Positions 10,165-22,023 of a stretch of DNA of 64,000 nt are shown here, in pieces (the stretch's first letter is position 1; every line of letters starts with the position of its first letter). The notes under the pieces were generated by a model. It had not been told where the DNA came from. It did no database searches and was given only the letters and a program-made list of their open reading frames with translations. This DNA comes from Elymus sibiricus (taxonomy: Eukaryota; Streptophyta; Magnoliopsida; Poales; Poaceae), in NCBI GenBank assembly GCA_039707655.1, contig CM077672.1:196764537-196828536 (forward strand), written 5' to 3'. Made by a program: the position numbers and the translations under genes.

Positions 10165-12659
10165 ATGGTCTTCTTAAATACCTCTCCACTGGTTCCTTCT
10201 CCGATGACGACTCTGTCACCAGCTAGGTATGCCTCTCTCCTCTCTCTCTCTCTCTCGCTCCCCTAGGCTTAGCGTTATGATTTGGAATTGAGGATTTTAA
10301 CCCGGCGGCCAATTTGAGCCATTTCTTCCTCTTGTAGCTCCCTAGGATCATCACTTGCAAGGAATGGAGCGGGGTAGCTGAAAATCTGCCTGCTCGTTGT
10401 CAGCATCAATCTCCATGCGTGAAGTTAGTGGCTTTTGAATATGTGGACAGTGGGAGGAAGTTTCTGGCATGTGCAGAGAAGGTTAGCCCCACTCTTGCTG
10501 TTAGAAATCATTTGTTAGATGATACCTCCTTTTAGTGATTCGGTAAAGGAACAGAATGTATCCCGCACCTGTTTCCCCAGAGGTGACCCTGGGTTATCAA
10601 ACCCACGAGAGGAAGGCTCCCTTGAAGCGATGGTCTCTAGCAAGTTTTCGTTAAAGGATCAATTCCAGCTTTTGACCGGATCAATCAAGCAAATGATGAT
10701 TCAAACACTAGTAATAAAAATAGGTACGAGTATGAGGTCTTAATGCTTAGAACCATGTATTTGTGTTGGGACCAAATATGATCTTAATTTGTGCGCTAGA
10801 AGTCTCCCATCGAGATGTGCTTGTTATGAACCGAAGTGGGGGATGTGTCCAAATAACATTTTGACCGGCACGAGTCCTACATCAAGAATCAGTTGTCCTA
10901 CCGCAGGCCCTATCCGTCGCACGGGGTTGCCTCGATAATTAAGATCAAAATAATCAGACAAGAGCTTTGGGAGTTTAATGACTACACCTCATGAATCCCA
11001 AAGGATTGTATCCGTGTCACCATACTAAACCTTTCTGTCACCGGTGTTCAGAATAACACTTCACATTCTCCCTGCACTTAGCCTTACCGTTGCTCGATCT
11101 CCATGATCCTGGGTACCTGCAGGGATGAACATCGCGGACAAGACTAGAGACATCTACGGAACAATTTTATTTCACACATACGGGATGTTAATTTAAAGCC
11201 TTTCCATTGATCCCTACAACAAATACAGAGGGTCGCAAGGCCTATGCCTCAACCCATACCTTACCAAACTACTCACACATGAAAATCAGATCACAAGAAG
11301 AACACATCTCGAAGATCGATTGATTGCAAATATGTCTTACAATGGATGCCTTGTGCGATGCACGATTACAAGTATGAACTAGAGGGATATGGACTATGGT
11401 GGTGATGGCGGGTATGGAGATGGAAATGGCGGCGACTAGGGTTTGTGAAGGGGGATGACGATGGTTCTGTTCTGGCTTCGCTTGATGATTATCTGTTGAC
11501 ATTTCGATGTTGTCCCCTTTATAAAAGTTGTTCAGGTGGACGAGGAGCCTTGGTTTCCATGCCATACGATCGCTCATACGAGCGCTTGCAGTCGTATGGA
11601 ACGCCGTTTTTTGTGCTGGCTTCTCTGGTGCGCCTCCTGATGATTCCTCCTTTCTTCATTTCCACTCATTTCCATATACCCACTTGATTTCTTCCCTTTT
11701 TAGCCCATTTGCTGTGGAAACACATCAAAGAGAGGATTTGTGGAATCCTTTGCATTTATTAGTCATTAGTAGCAATATCGGAGCGAATATCTTGGTTTAA
11801 ATAAATTATCTCGGTTTAAACTAAGGGTGAATGAGTGCAAAAATATCACTCATCATTAGATGTGATACACACACTGTCACTGTGCTATGTTATTCTGGAT
11901 GTGATTAAGACACTGCCACAGTTCTATGTTAGTGCTATTTTAATTGATGGCATCAGTTCTATGTTATAAAATTTGTCATGTACATACCTGTTAGTATTAA
12001 TTTGATGTCATTCAAACATTGTCGCTGTGCTGTTGCAGTTATATTTAGCTTCCTCATAAAATAGTCAACTTGTTATTTTACATGACTAAGAACTTGTAGC
12101 ATTCTTGCAGTTAATTTTAGCTTGTGATGTTCCTGAATTTGGTTGTTGTCTCAGTAGCAATTAATTCATTTGCACATTGAACTTTTTGAGAAGATATGTC
12201 ATAATTAATGTGTTTCTTCAGTTTTTCAAAATATGTATGTGGTGATTTTCTAAGTTGCTAGAAACCCATTTTTTCCTACAATTGTAACTGATTTAGTTTT
12301 AAATATTATAGGATGAACGGAAGTGTTCTTACCTGGAGTGGGCTGATCAAGAGTGGCCAACGTCTCTGAAGATGTGCCTAGCAAAGCTATGGAGCATGTA
12401 CGAGGAAGAGAATAGAGATAGGCTTAGAGAAAATGTTGTTAACGCTAAAGAATATTTCAAGATACTGGAAGAAAAGAGGAAGATGAAGAATGAGCTCAGA
12501 TTTTTTAAATTAGACTTTGCTAATATGGTGTTTGAGAAGGAGGAGGCACTTTCCCGGTTGGGCAGTGCAAAACAGGCTATTATTGAACTGAAAGCAGAGC
12601 TAGAGAAGACGAATTTGGCTGATCATGCACGCATCCACCACCATACATCAGTCGATTAG
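10165..12659 (+). CDS. zf-GRF zinc-finger protein with C-terminal coiled coil; exons 10165-10226, 10346-10481, 12312-12659
   Basis: Joining these exons at GT...AG borders gives one frame of 181 residues. The GRF-type zinc finger spans residues ~38-80: RCQHQSPC supplies the first ligands, then SGRKFLAC and ERKCSYLEWADQEWP, which match the family's GRxFxxC...CxxxEW core. The finger is split exactly between exons 2 and 3. Residues ~85-175 are heptad-rich (MYEEENRDRLRE, KNELRFFKLDF), likely a coiled coil. GRF fingers bind single-stranded nucleic acid in known proteins; the role of these small grass versions is unknown. Intron 2 (1830 bp) contains a complete solo LTR yet keeps both splice sites. 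Exon 1 is less certain: another frame there also looks protein-like. Confidence 0.68.
10520..11855 (-). mobile_element. Solo LTR in intron 2 of the zf-GRF gene (1336 bp), TSD TTAGA
   Basis: TSDs TTAGA lie at 10515-10519 and 11856-11860. On the minus strand it runs TGATGAGTGATATTT... to ...GGAGGTATCA. It carries one module with CATACGACTGC and GCGATCGTATG arms ~50 bp before a TTTATAAAGG TATA box (~11516-11526). The same module type occurs in element C's LTRs, so it belongs to that lineage. It lies antisense to the host gene. Confidence 0.9.
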
Positions 12660-13334
12660 GGAAATGAATATATTGTTCTAATATTGTGCTCAACATACTT
12701 TGTGCTTATGAAGGTGAACTAGCTATATTGTGTAGTGTGCTGTTGTGATGTAGCTAACTGTATTGTGATGTTAAAATATATTTGTGTGCCCGATATGAAA
12801 GTGGTAAACGTATGTTCAATATGAAATGTGAATTTGCATAATACTGGGAGTATTAATAGTAAACTAATAAACCTGCTAAATGGGCCATGGCACTTTACAA
12901 ACGTTTCCAGTAGTAAAAGCGTGTGTGATGGATAGCCCTATGTCATACAGTTTTCTTCATCGAATCGTGTGTGATATACTTGAATAACGCAAACGTTTAA
13001 CTGAGGCAAAGCATATGTGATCGCTCCACCTATCACAGACGAGGCTATACAAAAAGATGTGTGTGATGTGGTCTACCAACACAAACATTTGTTCCATAAT
13101 TATTGGGTGGGATGCCAAGACGATCTCACACGGCTTGTCCGGCGAAATTGTATTCGTTAGCTCCCCCGATCGCACACGAGCATATGCGCTAAGTGTGTGT
13201 GACCAGAGGAGCTATCGCCGACGATTTTCTGGGTCGTGTGGGATGGACCCCCCTATTGCACACATAGGCAAGGCAACGATTTAAAACTATGTCGCGGAAA
13301 GGGGGTAAAAACCGTTTGTATAGGACGTCACTGC
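12660..13334 (+). other. 3' flank of the zf-GRF gene, grading into a CACTA-like subterminal region
   Basis: After ~220 bp of AT-rich 3' flank, 12890-13330 carries many imperfect copies of (C)GTGTGTGA or its complement TCACACG, at about 12921, 12966, 13013, 13060, 13125, 13170, 13195 and 13235, spaced 25-65 bp and in both orientations. Such arrays are typical of transposase-binding subterminal repeats in CACTA (En/Spm) elements. No convincing CACTA/TAGTG terminus or 3-bp TSD was found, so the class is an inference. Confidence 0.4.
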
Positions 13335-13688
13335 ACCAGGGAAGTGTAAAGATGCTTTCATTGCTAAATATTTTCCTCCTTCTAAAATAATATATTTGAG
13401 GAATCAAATTATGAATTTTAAACAACATGAGCAAGAACATGTTGCGCAATCTTGGGAAAGAATGAAATTGATGCTTAAAAATGTCCCACACATGGATTGA
13501 GTCTCTGGATGATAGTGCAAAACTTTTATGCTGGATTAAACTTTGTTTAGAGAAACCTTTTAGATCCAGATGCAGGTGGAACATTCATGGGGATAACACT
13601 TGGAGAAGCCACAAAGCTTCTTGATAATATGATGGCAGATTATTCCCAATGGCACACTGAGCGCGCTCCTATAGGTAAGAAGGTAAAC
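13335..13688 (+). pseudogene. gag: Gypsy gag fragment (Retrotrans_gag), frameshifted
   Basis: The frame starting CCA GGG AAG TGT gives GKCKDAFIAKYFPPSKI, then LRNQIMNFKQHEQEHVAQSW and ERMKLML. After a frameshift near 13480, the 13587-13688 part reads MGITLGEATKLLDNMMADYSQWH. This is the middle of a plant Gypsy gag. It is cut on the left by the CACTA-like segment and on the right by Copia A. It is the oldest retroelement scrap here. Confidence 0.78.
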
Positions 13689-14014
13689 TGTTGGTGCAAT
13701 ATTTCGCCCTCTTATGTTTTGGAGATTGTTGTCAGAAATAGTGTGGGACTAATGTGTTTGCTAGTGCACACAGTGTGATAAGTCCCTAAAGTCATGAGGA
13801 GTTTGGTACAAACTCCGAAGTTAATCTCCTGCGAGGCAGCAAAGATTATCACCTAAGATTATGCCTGTCGAAAGTGACCCTCCAAAAATTGTTGACATGA
13901 AGCACTTGGTTTGGTGTGTCCGAAGAAATTGACTGCAGCTGAGAAGGTTGAAGATGAAGCGAAGACGTAGCATTTGTTTCGTATTTATTCTTTTTCTTTC
14001 TTGAGTCATAGGAT

Positions 14015-15562
14015 TGCTACTTGTAAACTGTGCTGGTATTTCCCCGAAGAGGAGAGGATGATGCAGTATAGTAGAGATAAGTATTTCCCTCAGTTAAGAA
14101 CCAAGGTTATCAATCCAGTAGGAGAACCACACAGAACCTCGTTAGCAGCACCTACACACACAAAAGCAAACACTTGCACCCAACGCAAATAAGAGGGTTG
14201 TCAATCCCCTTAGCGGTTATTTGCAAGGATTAATTCTGATAGTGATAGATAGAAAGTAAATTGCAAAATAAAATAAAAGTAAATAAATTGCAGCAAGGTA
14301 TTTTTGGATTTTAATATATGATAAAAGTAGACCTGGGGGCCATAGTTTTCACTAGAGGCTTCTCTCTCAAACACATAGCATACGGTGGGTAAACAAATTA
14401 CTATTGGGCAATTGATAGAAAAGCAAATAATTGTGACGGATTCATGGCAATGATCATGTATATAGGCATCACGTCCGAGACAAGTAGACCGACTCGTACC
14501 TGCATCTACTACTATTACTCCACCCATCGACCGCTATCCAGCATGCATCTAGGGTATTAAGTATAAAACAGAGTAACGCCTTAAGCAAGATGACACGATG
14601 TAGACAAAGTAAAATCAAGCAATATGATTAAACCCCATCTTTTTATCCTTAATGGCAACAATACAAATATGTGTCATGTCCCTTTCTGTCACTGGGATTG
14701 AGCACCGCAAGATTGAACCCATCACAAAGCACCTCTCCCATTGCAAGATAAATCAATCTAGTTGGCCAAACCAAACGGATAGATCGGAGAGAAATACAAA
14801 GCTATAACAATCATGCATAAAAGAGTTTAGATAAGACTCAAATATTTCTCATGAATAATCTGATCATAAACTCACAATTCATCGGATCCCAACAAACACA
14901 CCGCAAAAGAAGATTACATCGGATAGAACTCCAGGAACATCGAGGAGAACATGGTATTGAAGATCAAAGAGAGAGAAGAAGCCATCTAGCTACTAGCTAT
15001 GGAACCGTAGGTCTATGGTAAACTACTCACACATCATCGGAAGGGCAACAAGGTTGATGAAGAAACCCTCCATGATCGATTCCCCCTCCGGCAGAGTACC
15101 AGAAAAGGCCTCCAGATGGGATCGCGGAAGAACAGAGGCTTGCGGCGGTGGTAGGGTTTTCTCGTCTGGCTCTTTGTTGGTTTGGGAATATTTGAGAATT
15201 TATAGAAGTGAAATTAGGTCAAAAGGAGCCACGAGGGGCCCACAAGGCATCAGGGCGCGCCCCCCCTGGGGCCACGCCCTGTTGCCTTGTGGCCTCCTCA
15301 TGAGGCTTCTGGCATCCTCCCAAAGCTTCCAGGGTCTCTTTTGTCCAGAAAAAAATTGTCAAAAAGTTTTGTGGCATTTGGACTTCGTTTGGTACTGATT
15401 TCCTGAAAAACCAAAAACAAGCAGAAAACAGCAACTGGCACTGGGCACTAGGTTAATAGGTTAGTCCCAAAAAATGATATATAATTGCATATAAAACATC
15501 CAATGTTGATACTATAATAGCGTGGAACAATAAAAAATTATAGATACGTCGGAGACGTCTCA
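14015..15562 (-). repeat. 3' LTR of element 3
   Basis: This 1548-bp copy ends on the minus strand in ...ACAAGTAGCA (14015) and begins TGAGACGTCTCC (15562; the usual TGATACG is mutated). The PPT-like AAGCTTGGGGATGCT abuts it on the internal side. The palindrome arms are CCACAAGGCA and TGCCTTGTGG around 15239-15292. Confidence 0.9.
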
Positions 15563-18395
15563 AGCATCCCCAAGCTTAATTCATGCTCGTCCTCGAGTAG
15601 GTAAATGATAAAAACAGAATTTTTGACATGGAATGCTACCTAACATGTTTCACCATGTAATCTCTTTACGGTATGAATATTAAGATCCGAATGATTCAAA
15701 GAAATAGTCTATAATTTGATATAAAGACATTAATACTCAGGCATACTAACAAACAATCATATCTTTCAAAATAAAAATGTTAAAGAAAGTTATCCCTACA
15801 AAATCATATAATCCTCATGCTCCATCTTCTTAACACAAAGTATTTATCATGCACTACCCCGATGACAAACCAAGCAATTGGTTCATACTTTTTAATGCGC
15901 TTAAGCTTTTTCAACCCCCACGCAATACATGAGCGCAAGCCATGGATATAGCACTATGGGTGGAATAGAATATGGTGGTAGAGATTAATAAGGGGAAGTC
16001 AAAAAGAAGAAGATAGTCTCACATCGACGCGGCTAATCAACGGGCTATGTTGATGCCCATCAATTGATGTCAATGCGAGGAGTAGGTATAGCCATGCAAC
16101 GGATGCACTACGAGCTATAAGTGTATGAAAGCTCAACATGAAAAAATAAGTGGGTGTGCATCCAACTTGCTTGCTCATGAAGACCTCGGGCATTTGAGGA
16201 AGCCCATCATCGGAATATACAAGCCAAGTTCTATAATGAAAAATTCCCACTAGTATATGAAAGTGACAAAATAGGAGACCCTCTATATGAAAAACATGGT
16301 GCTACTTTGAAGCACAAGTATGGAAAATGATAGTAACACCGCCCCTTCTCTCTTTTTATTTTTTGCCCTTTTTTTTCTTTCTCTTTTTTTCTTTTTTTTC
16401 TTGGGCTCTTTTTGGCCTCTTTTTTCCCCTCACTGGGACAATGCTCTAATAATAATGATCATCATACTTCTATTTAATTACAACTCAAAATTACAACTCG
16501 AAACTAGAACAAATATGACTCTATATGAATGCCTCTGGCAGTGTACCAGGATGTGCAATGATACTAGCGTAACATGTATGAAAAATGATGAACGGTGGCT
16601 GAGCCACAAATACTATGTCAGCTATATGATCATGCAAAGCAATATGACAATGATGATGTGTGTCATAAAAAACGGAACGGTGGAAGTTGCATGGCAATAT
16701 ATCTCGGAATGGCTATGGAAATGCCATAATAGGTAGGTATGGTGGCTGTTTTGAGGAAGATATAAGGAGGCTTATGTATGATAGAGCGTATCATATCACG
16801 GGGTTTGGATGCACCGGTGAAGTTTGCACCAACTCTCGATGTGAGAAAGGGCAATGCACGGTACCGAAGAGGCTAGCAAATTGCGGAAAGGTGAGAGTGC
16901 GTATAATCCATGGACTCACATTAGTCATAAAGAACTCACATACTTATTGTGAAAGTTTATTAGCCCTCGAAGCAAAGTACAACTACGCATGCCCCTAGGG
17001 GGATAGATTGGTAGGAAAAGACCATCGCTCATCCCCGACCGCCACTCATAAGGTAGACAATCAATAATAAATCATGCTCCAATTTCTTAGCATAACGACA
17101 GATCATACGTGTATGCTTCGGGAATCACAAACCTTAACACCAATATTCTTACTAAACCACAATTATCTACTAGTACCTCCCACATACTACCATCTTAATA
17201 TCGCAAAACTATTGCAAGGAATCAAACTTATCATATTCAGTGATCTACATGAAAGTTTTTATTATATCCCTCTTGAATACCGATCGTATTACGACCAAAT
17301 TCATAACCCATGAATATTATCATTGCTATTTATTAGACTCTCAAAAAGATATAAGTGAAGCATGAGAGTGCAACTATTTCTTTAAAATATAACCACCGAT
17401 GTGCTCTAAAAGAAATAAGTGAAGCACTAGAGCAACTGCCTAGCTCAAAAGATGTAAGTGAAGCACATAGAGTATTCTAACAAATGACGAATAATGTGTG
17501 TCCCTCTCAAAAAGGTGTGTTCAGCAAAGATGATTGTGGCAAACTAAAAAGCAAAGAAAGCAAACAAACTATAAAACAAGACACTCCAAGTAAAACACAT
17601 ATCATATGATGAATAAAAATATAGCTCCAAGTGATATACCGATAGATTGTAGACGAAAGAGGGGATGCCATCCGGGGCATCCCCAAGTTTAGACGCTTGA
17701 GTCTTCCTTGAATATTACCTTGGGGTGCCTTGGGCATCCCCAAGCTTAGGATCTTGCCGCTCCTTATTCCTTTATCCATCGTAGTCTCACCCAAAACTTC
17801 AAAACTTCCGCACACAAAACTCAACAGAAACCTCGTGAGATCCGTTAGTATAACAAATAAATCTTAAACTTTAGGAACTGTTGTAAATTGATTCATATTT
17901 AATATTGGCATAATGCTACTGTACTCCAACTTTTCCATGACTCATACCCCCCGATACGATCCATAGATTCATCAAAATAAGCAAACTATGCAACAAAAAC
18001 AGAATGTGTCTAAAACAGAACAGTCTGTAAAGATCTGAATTAAAGTCATACTTATGTAACTTCCAAAATTCAGAAAAATACGAAAAACGTGGGAAATTCA
18101 TATTTCAATATTGTGTAAAAAATTCAGAAGGTTCTGACGCTCCAGCAAAAAATCAAAATTCCAGCACCGGACGTAAAAGTTTCTGTTTTCAAACAGCATC
18201 AATTATACTATCATCCAAATCATCCCAAAGGCATTACTTGGCACAAACACTAATTAAAAGATAAAAACACAATCATAACAGAGGCTACAATTGTGTAAAC
18301 ACACAAAATAGAAAATAAAACAATAACTATTGGGTTGTCTCCCAACAAACTCTTTCTTTATTGCCATTAAGATAGGCTTGAGATTTTATTGATGC
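15563..18395 (-). other. Conserved non-coding 3' module of element 3
   Basis: This ~2.8-kb stretch is collinear with modules in elements 4, E, F and G. In element sense it holds a GGGGATGCC / GGCATCCC hairpin at ~17655-17680 with PPT-like AAGCTTGGGGATG copies near 17685 and 17740. Short tandem copies of GCTTCACTTATATCTTTT follow at 17345-17475, then the antisense ORF (16515-16998) and a degenerate sense ORF with a hydrophobic segment (~15800-16250). No reverse transcriptase motif is present. Confidence 0.75.
16515..16998 (+). pseudogene. Antisense Cys-rich ORF, element 3 copy (one frameshift)
   Basis: Starts MTLYECLWQCTRMCND at 16515 and shifts frame at an A6 run near 16668 (other copies have A5). 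It continues HGNISRNGYGNA... CRYGGCFEEDIRRL-like sequence with CTGEVCTNSRCEKGQC and ends ...NYACP at 16998. It reads opposite to element 3's own transcription. The family is unrecognised. Confidence 0.5.
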
Positions 18396-19241
18396 TCACA
18401 TGAAAAACAAGAATTGAAGCACAAAGAGAGCATCATGTAGCATGTGAAAAACATATTTAAGTCTAACATAATTCCAATGCATAGGCATTTTATAAGCAAA
18501 CAAATTATCAAGACAAGAAATATATAGCATAAGCAAGGAAGAAGAATAAAACATTGACAATCTCAACACGACGAGAGGTAATTTAGTGACATGAAGGTTT
18601 CTATAACCATATTTTCCTCTCTCATAATAATTACATGTAGGATCATAATCAAATTCAACAATATAGCCATCACATAACATATTCTCTACATGATCCACAT
18701 GCATACAAGTTTTATAATCTTCCAAAATAGTGGGATTAACATCAACTAAAGTCATGACCTCTCCAAACCCACATTTATCAAAAATTTCATAAGATTGAAC
18801 ACTCTCCGAATATGTGGGATTCTTTTTACCTAAAGTTGATACTTTTCCAAACCCACTTTTAATAGTGTTGCAAATAACATAATCATCATGAGGCTTAAAT
18901 AAGTTTTCAAGATCATAAGAAGCATTATCACCCCAATCATGATCATTACAATAAGTAGTGGACATGACAAAATCATCATCCCCAAGCTTGTAGTTTTGCA
19001 TATCACTAGCACAATTGACATTAATAGAATTTATAATAACATAATTGCAATCATACTTTTCATTCAAGGAGCTATCATGAATCACTTTATAAATTTCTTC
19101 GTTTAACACTTCATCACAATTTTTAGATTCACGATTTTCAAGCAAAACTTCATAAAGATAATCAACTGCACTCAACTCACTAGAAATTGGTTCATCATAA
19201 TTGGGTTTTTTGAAAAGATTAGCAAGTGGATGAGGATCCAT
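18396..19241 (-). CDS. Unrecognised ORF in gag position (element 3), short version
   Basis: I chose the ATG at 19241 (MDPHPLANLF) because element 4's homologue also begins MDP at the same place after the PBS; the frame stays open further upstream. The 281 residues match the C-terminal two thirds of element 4's ORF, with NSINVNCASDMQNYKLG, SYDLENLFKPHDD, two SGFG/CGFG-type repeats (SGFGKVSTL, CGFGEVMTL), HVDHVENMLCDGYIVEF and YYERGKYGYRNLHV. The N-terminal WNLC/CEFNDNE part is missing, apparently through an internal deletion. It is acidic, Asn/Asp/Tyr-rich and has no recognised domain. Its location suggests a particle or packaging role, but that is inference. Confidence 0.6.
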   Translation of the reverse strand: MDPHPLANLFKKPNYDEPISSELSAVDYLYEVLLENRESKNCDEVLNEEIYKVIHDSSLNEKYDCNYVIINSINVNCASDMQNYKLGDDDFVMSTTYCNDHDWGDNASYDLENLFKPHDDYVICNTIKSGFGKVSTLGKKNPTYSESVQSYEIFDKCGFGEVMTLVDVNPTILEDYKTCMHVDHVENMLCDGYIVEFDYDPTCNYYERGKYGYRNLHVTKLPLVVLRLSMFYSSSLLMLYISCLDNLFAYKMPMHWNYVRLKYVFHMLHDALFVLQFLFFM

Positions 19242-19463
19242 ATGTCTTTTAATTTTTAACTTTTCTTGAGTCACACAATCATAGCAAGCTAGCACACAAG
19301 CATACAAGCAAAAAGGCAAATAAAATATTTTTGTGTTTTTTATAAAATTGTTTTAGAAGTGGGGGAGATGAAAACGAGAGGCAAATGCAAATAAAAGGCA
19401 AATAAAATAAATGCGAGTGGATGATAGTTTATGCGAAGGTACTTGATAAGTTTTGGTGATGTC

Positions 19464-19481
19464 TCCCTGGCAACGGCGCCA
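19464..19481 (-). other. Primer binding site, tRNA-Asp (element 3)
   Basis: The minus strand reads TGGCGCCGTTGCCAGGGA, one mismatch from the tRNA-Asp complement, 11 bases from the LTR. Confidence 0.88.
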
Positions 19482-19492
19482 TAAATTCTTCC

Positions 19493-21036
19493 TGCTACAT
19501 GTAAACTGCGTTGGTATTTCCCCGAAGAGGAGAGGATGATGCTGTATAGTAAAGATAAGTATTTCCCTCAGTTAAAAACCAAGGTTATCAATCTAGTAGG
19601 AGAACCACACAAAACCTCGTTAGCAGCACCTACACACACAAAAGCAAACACTTCCACCCAACGCAAATAAGAGGGTTGTCAATCCCCTTAGCGGTTATTT
19701 GCAAGGATTAATTCTGATAGTGATAGATAGAAAGTAAATTGAAAAATGAAATAAAAGTAAATAAATTACAGAAAGGTATTTTTGGATTTTAATATATGAT
19801 AAAAGTAGACCCGGGGGCCATAGTTTTCACTAGAGGCTTCTCTCTCGAACACATAGCTTACGGCGGGTAAACAAATTACTGTTGGGCAATTGATAGAAAA
19901 GCAAATAATTATGACGGATTCATGGCAGTGATCATGTATATAGGCATCATGTCCGAGACAAGTAGACCGACTCCTGCCTGCATCTACTACTATTACTCCA
20001 CCCATCGACTGCTATCCAGCATGCATCTAGGGTATTAAGTATAAAACAGAGTAACGCCTTAAGCAAGATGACATGATGTAGACAAAGTAAACTCAAGCAA
20101 TATGATTAAACCCATCTTTTTATCCTTAATGGCAACAATACAAATACGTGTCATGTCCTTTTCTGTCACTGGGATTGAGCACCGCAAGATTGAACCCATC
20201 ATAAAGCACCTCTCCCATTGCAAGATAAATCAATCTAGTTGGCCAAACCAAATGGATAGATTGGAGAGAAATACAAAGCTATAATAATCATGCATAAAAC
20301 AGTTCAGAGAAGACTCAAATATTTCTCATGAATAATCTGATCATAAACTCACAATTCATCGGATCCCAACAAACACACCGCAAAAGAAGATTACATCGGA
20401 TAGAACTCCAAGAACATCGAGGAGAACATGGTATTGAAGATCAAAGAGAGAGAAGAAGCCATCTAGCTACTAGCTATGCACCCGTAGGTCTATGGTAAAC
20501 AACTCACACATCAACGGAAGGGTAGCAAGGTTGATGAAGAAACCCTCCGTGATCGATTCCCCCTCCGGCAGAGTACCGGAAAAGGCCTCCAGATGGGATC
20601 GCGAAAGAACAGAGGCTTGCGGTGGTGGTAGGGTTTTCTCATCTGGCTCTCTGTTGGTTTCCGAATATTTGAGAATTTATAGAAGTGGAATTAGGTCAAA
20701 AGGAGCCACGAGGGGCCCACAAGGCATCAGGGCGCGCCCCCTGGGGCCGCGCCCTGTTGCCTTGTGGCCTCCTCGTGAGGCTTCTGGCATCCTCCCAAAG
20801 CTTCCAGGGTCTCTTTTGTCCAGAAAAAATCATCAAAAGGTTTCGTGGCATTTGGACTTCGTTTGGTACTGATTTCCTGAAAAACCAAAAACAAGCAGAA
20901 AACAGCAACCGGCACTGGCCACTAGGTTAATAGGTTAGTCCCAAAAAATGATATATAGTTGCATATAAAACATCCAAGATTGATACTATAATAGCATGGA
21001 ACCATAAAAAATTATAGATACGTTGGAGACGTATCA
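19493..21036 (-). repeat. 5' LTR of element 3
   Basis: A 1544-bp copy running TGATACGTCTCC...ATGTAGCA on the minus strand. The palindrome arms CCACAAGGCA / TGCCTTGTGG lie at ~20718-20768, followed by TATAAATTC near 20677. Confidence 0.9.
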
Positions 21037-22023
21037 AGGATCACCGTACTATTAAGAGGGGCATAGTGTTCGAAGCTTACGGTTCACTGATGCTAAACCC
21101 GAATCCTATGTGAGATGAGAGAAATCTCTTTGTGGTCCAAATAAATACTTGTCAGCAAGAGGTGAAGTTCTTCTTCGCTGCGAGAGATTTGATTCGGACC
21201 GAAGAGTTAGCATTTCTGGCTCCGCAAGTAATGTTACCGTTGTGCTAAAAACTCCGACTGTTAGATACATGTCGGCTGGACATTGGCTGAGTGGTCATGT
21301 CCAAAATGGTATTTTCCCATTTGGAAGACCGCGGCTATAAATAGCCCACCCCGTCCAACGTGCACCGTTGGCTGCTCCGCGACATTCCAAGAAGATTAAG
21401 TGAGCACCCACTCTCCCAAGTGATTTGAGTTTAAAATCCATCAAGAGAAAACCCCAGAGCCGAAAAATAAGATAGTGGTTTAGCATCACTTGAATCTAAG
21501 TCCAGTATGCTCCACCTATTACTCTTGAGAGCTGCGAACTCTCTAGACGGTTAGGTGTCAAATTCTTCAGTGACCAAGAGTAATTGTGGTTCATGAAGGA
21601 GAAGTCTATAAAGGTTCAGAGATAACCTCAAGCATCTACCACGAGTGATCGACACTGATTGACGAATCAATTTTCTAGGAGAATAGGGCTAAAAGAGTTT
21701 ATCTTCCGTGTTCAATCATAACCCCTCCAACTAGACGTAGTCCTTTTGCAGAAGGGCTAACTGGTCTACCAAATTCCTTGTCGCCATCGAGCATCACTGG
21801 TTATCTCTGTCCCCTATTTACATTCGGTTATGTTGTATGTTAAGTTTCGGTCATGTGATTCCTTTCGATGCATGCGTTAGTTCTCATTCGCTAGTTCTTG
21901 TTCGCTTGTTGTTCCCTATTTACATTCGATCCGCTGTTGGGTTTCGAGAGATTTGAAGTTTCTGCAAAGAATTTTTAGTCTCCCATTCAGCCCCCTCTAT
22001 TCGACATACTTCGTTCCTATAAT

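Larger units (their letters stand above)
14015..21036 (-). mobile_element. Element 3: complete non-autonomous Gypsy-type element (7022 bp), TSD AGGAT
   Basis: TSDs AGGAT lie at 14010-14014 and 21037-21041. LTRs are 14015-15562 (3') and 19493-21036 (5'). A tRNA-Asp PBS is at 19464-19481. The internal 3.9 kb holds one sense ORF in the gag position (18396-19241) and a long non-coding 3' module with an antisense ORF. No protease, RT, RNase H or integrase motif is found. Confidence 0.92.
13689..22020 (+). repeat. 5' LTR of Copia A (1305 bp, split by element 3)
   Basis: It begins TGTTGGTGCAATATTTCG at 13689, is interrupted at 14014/21042, and ends just before AATTGGTATCAGAGC. A TATA box, CTATAAATAG, lies at 21335-21344. 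The terminal CA has decayed. Its sequence around CACCGTACTATTAAG and the TATA box resembles that of the solo LTR at 29847-31155, so the two are distant relatives. Confidence 0.8.

Noticed and set aside
13325..13340. CACTG near 13326 as a CACTA terminus
   Set aside because: The orientation is wrong for an element ending there, no matching start was found, and the adjoining bases read as Gypsy gag. I kept only the subterminal-like motifs as weak evidence.
16360..16430. CT/T-rich tract (also 47930-47980 and 55400-55490 complement)
   Set aside because: Low-complexity polypyrimidine in the 3' module with variable length. It is worth noting as a repeat but shows no independent feature such as a MITE or terminator.
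18396..19319. Upstream start (19319) for element 3's ORF, giving a Cys/Leu-rich N-terminus
   Set aside because: The 26 extra residues are absent from element 4's homologue, which starts MDP at the equivalent site, so the ATG at 19241 is preferred.
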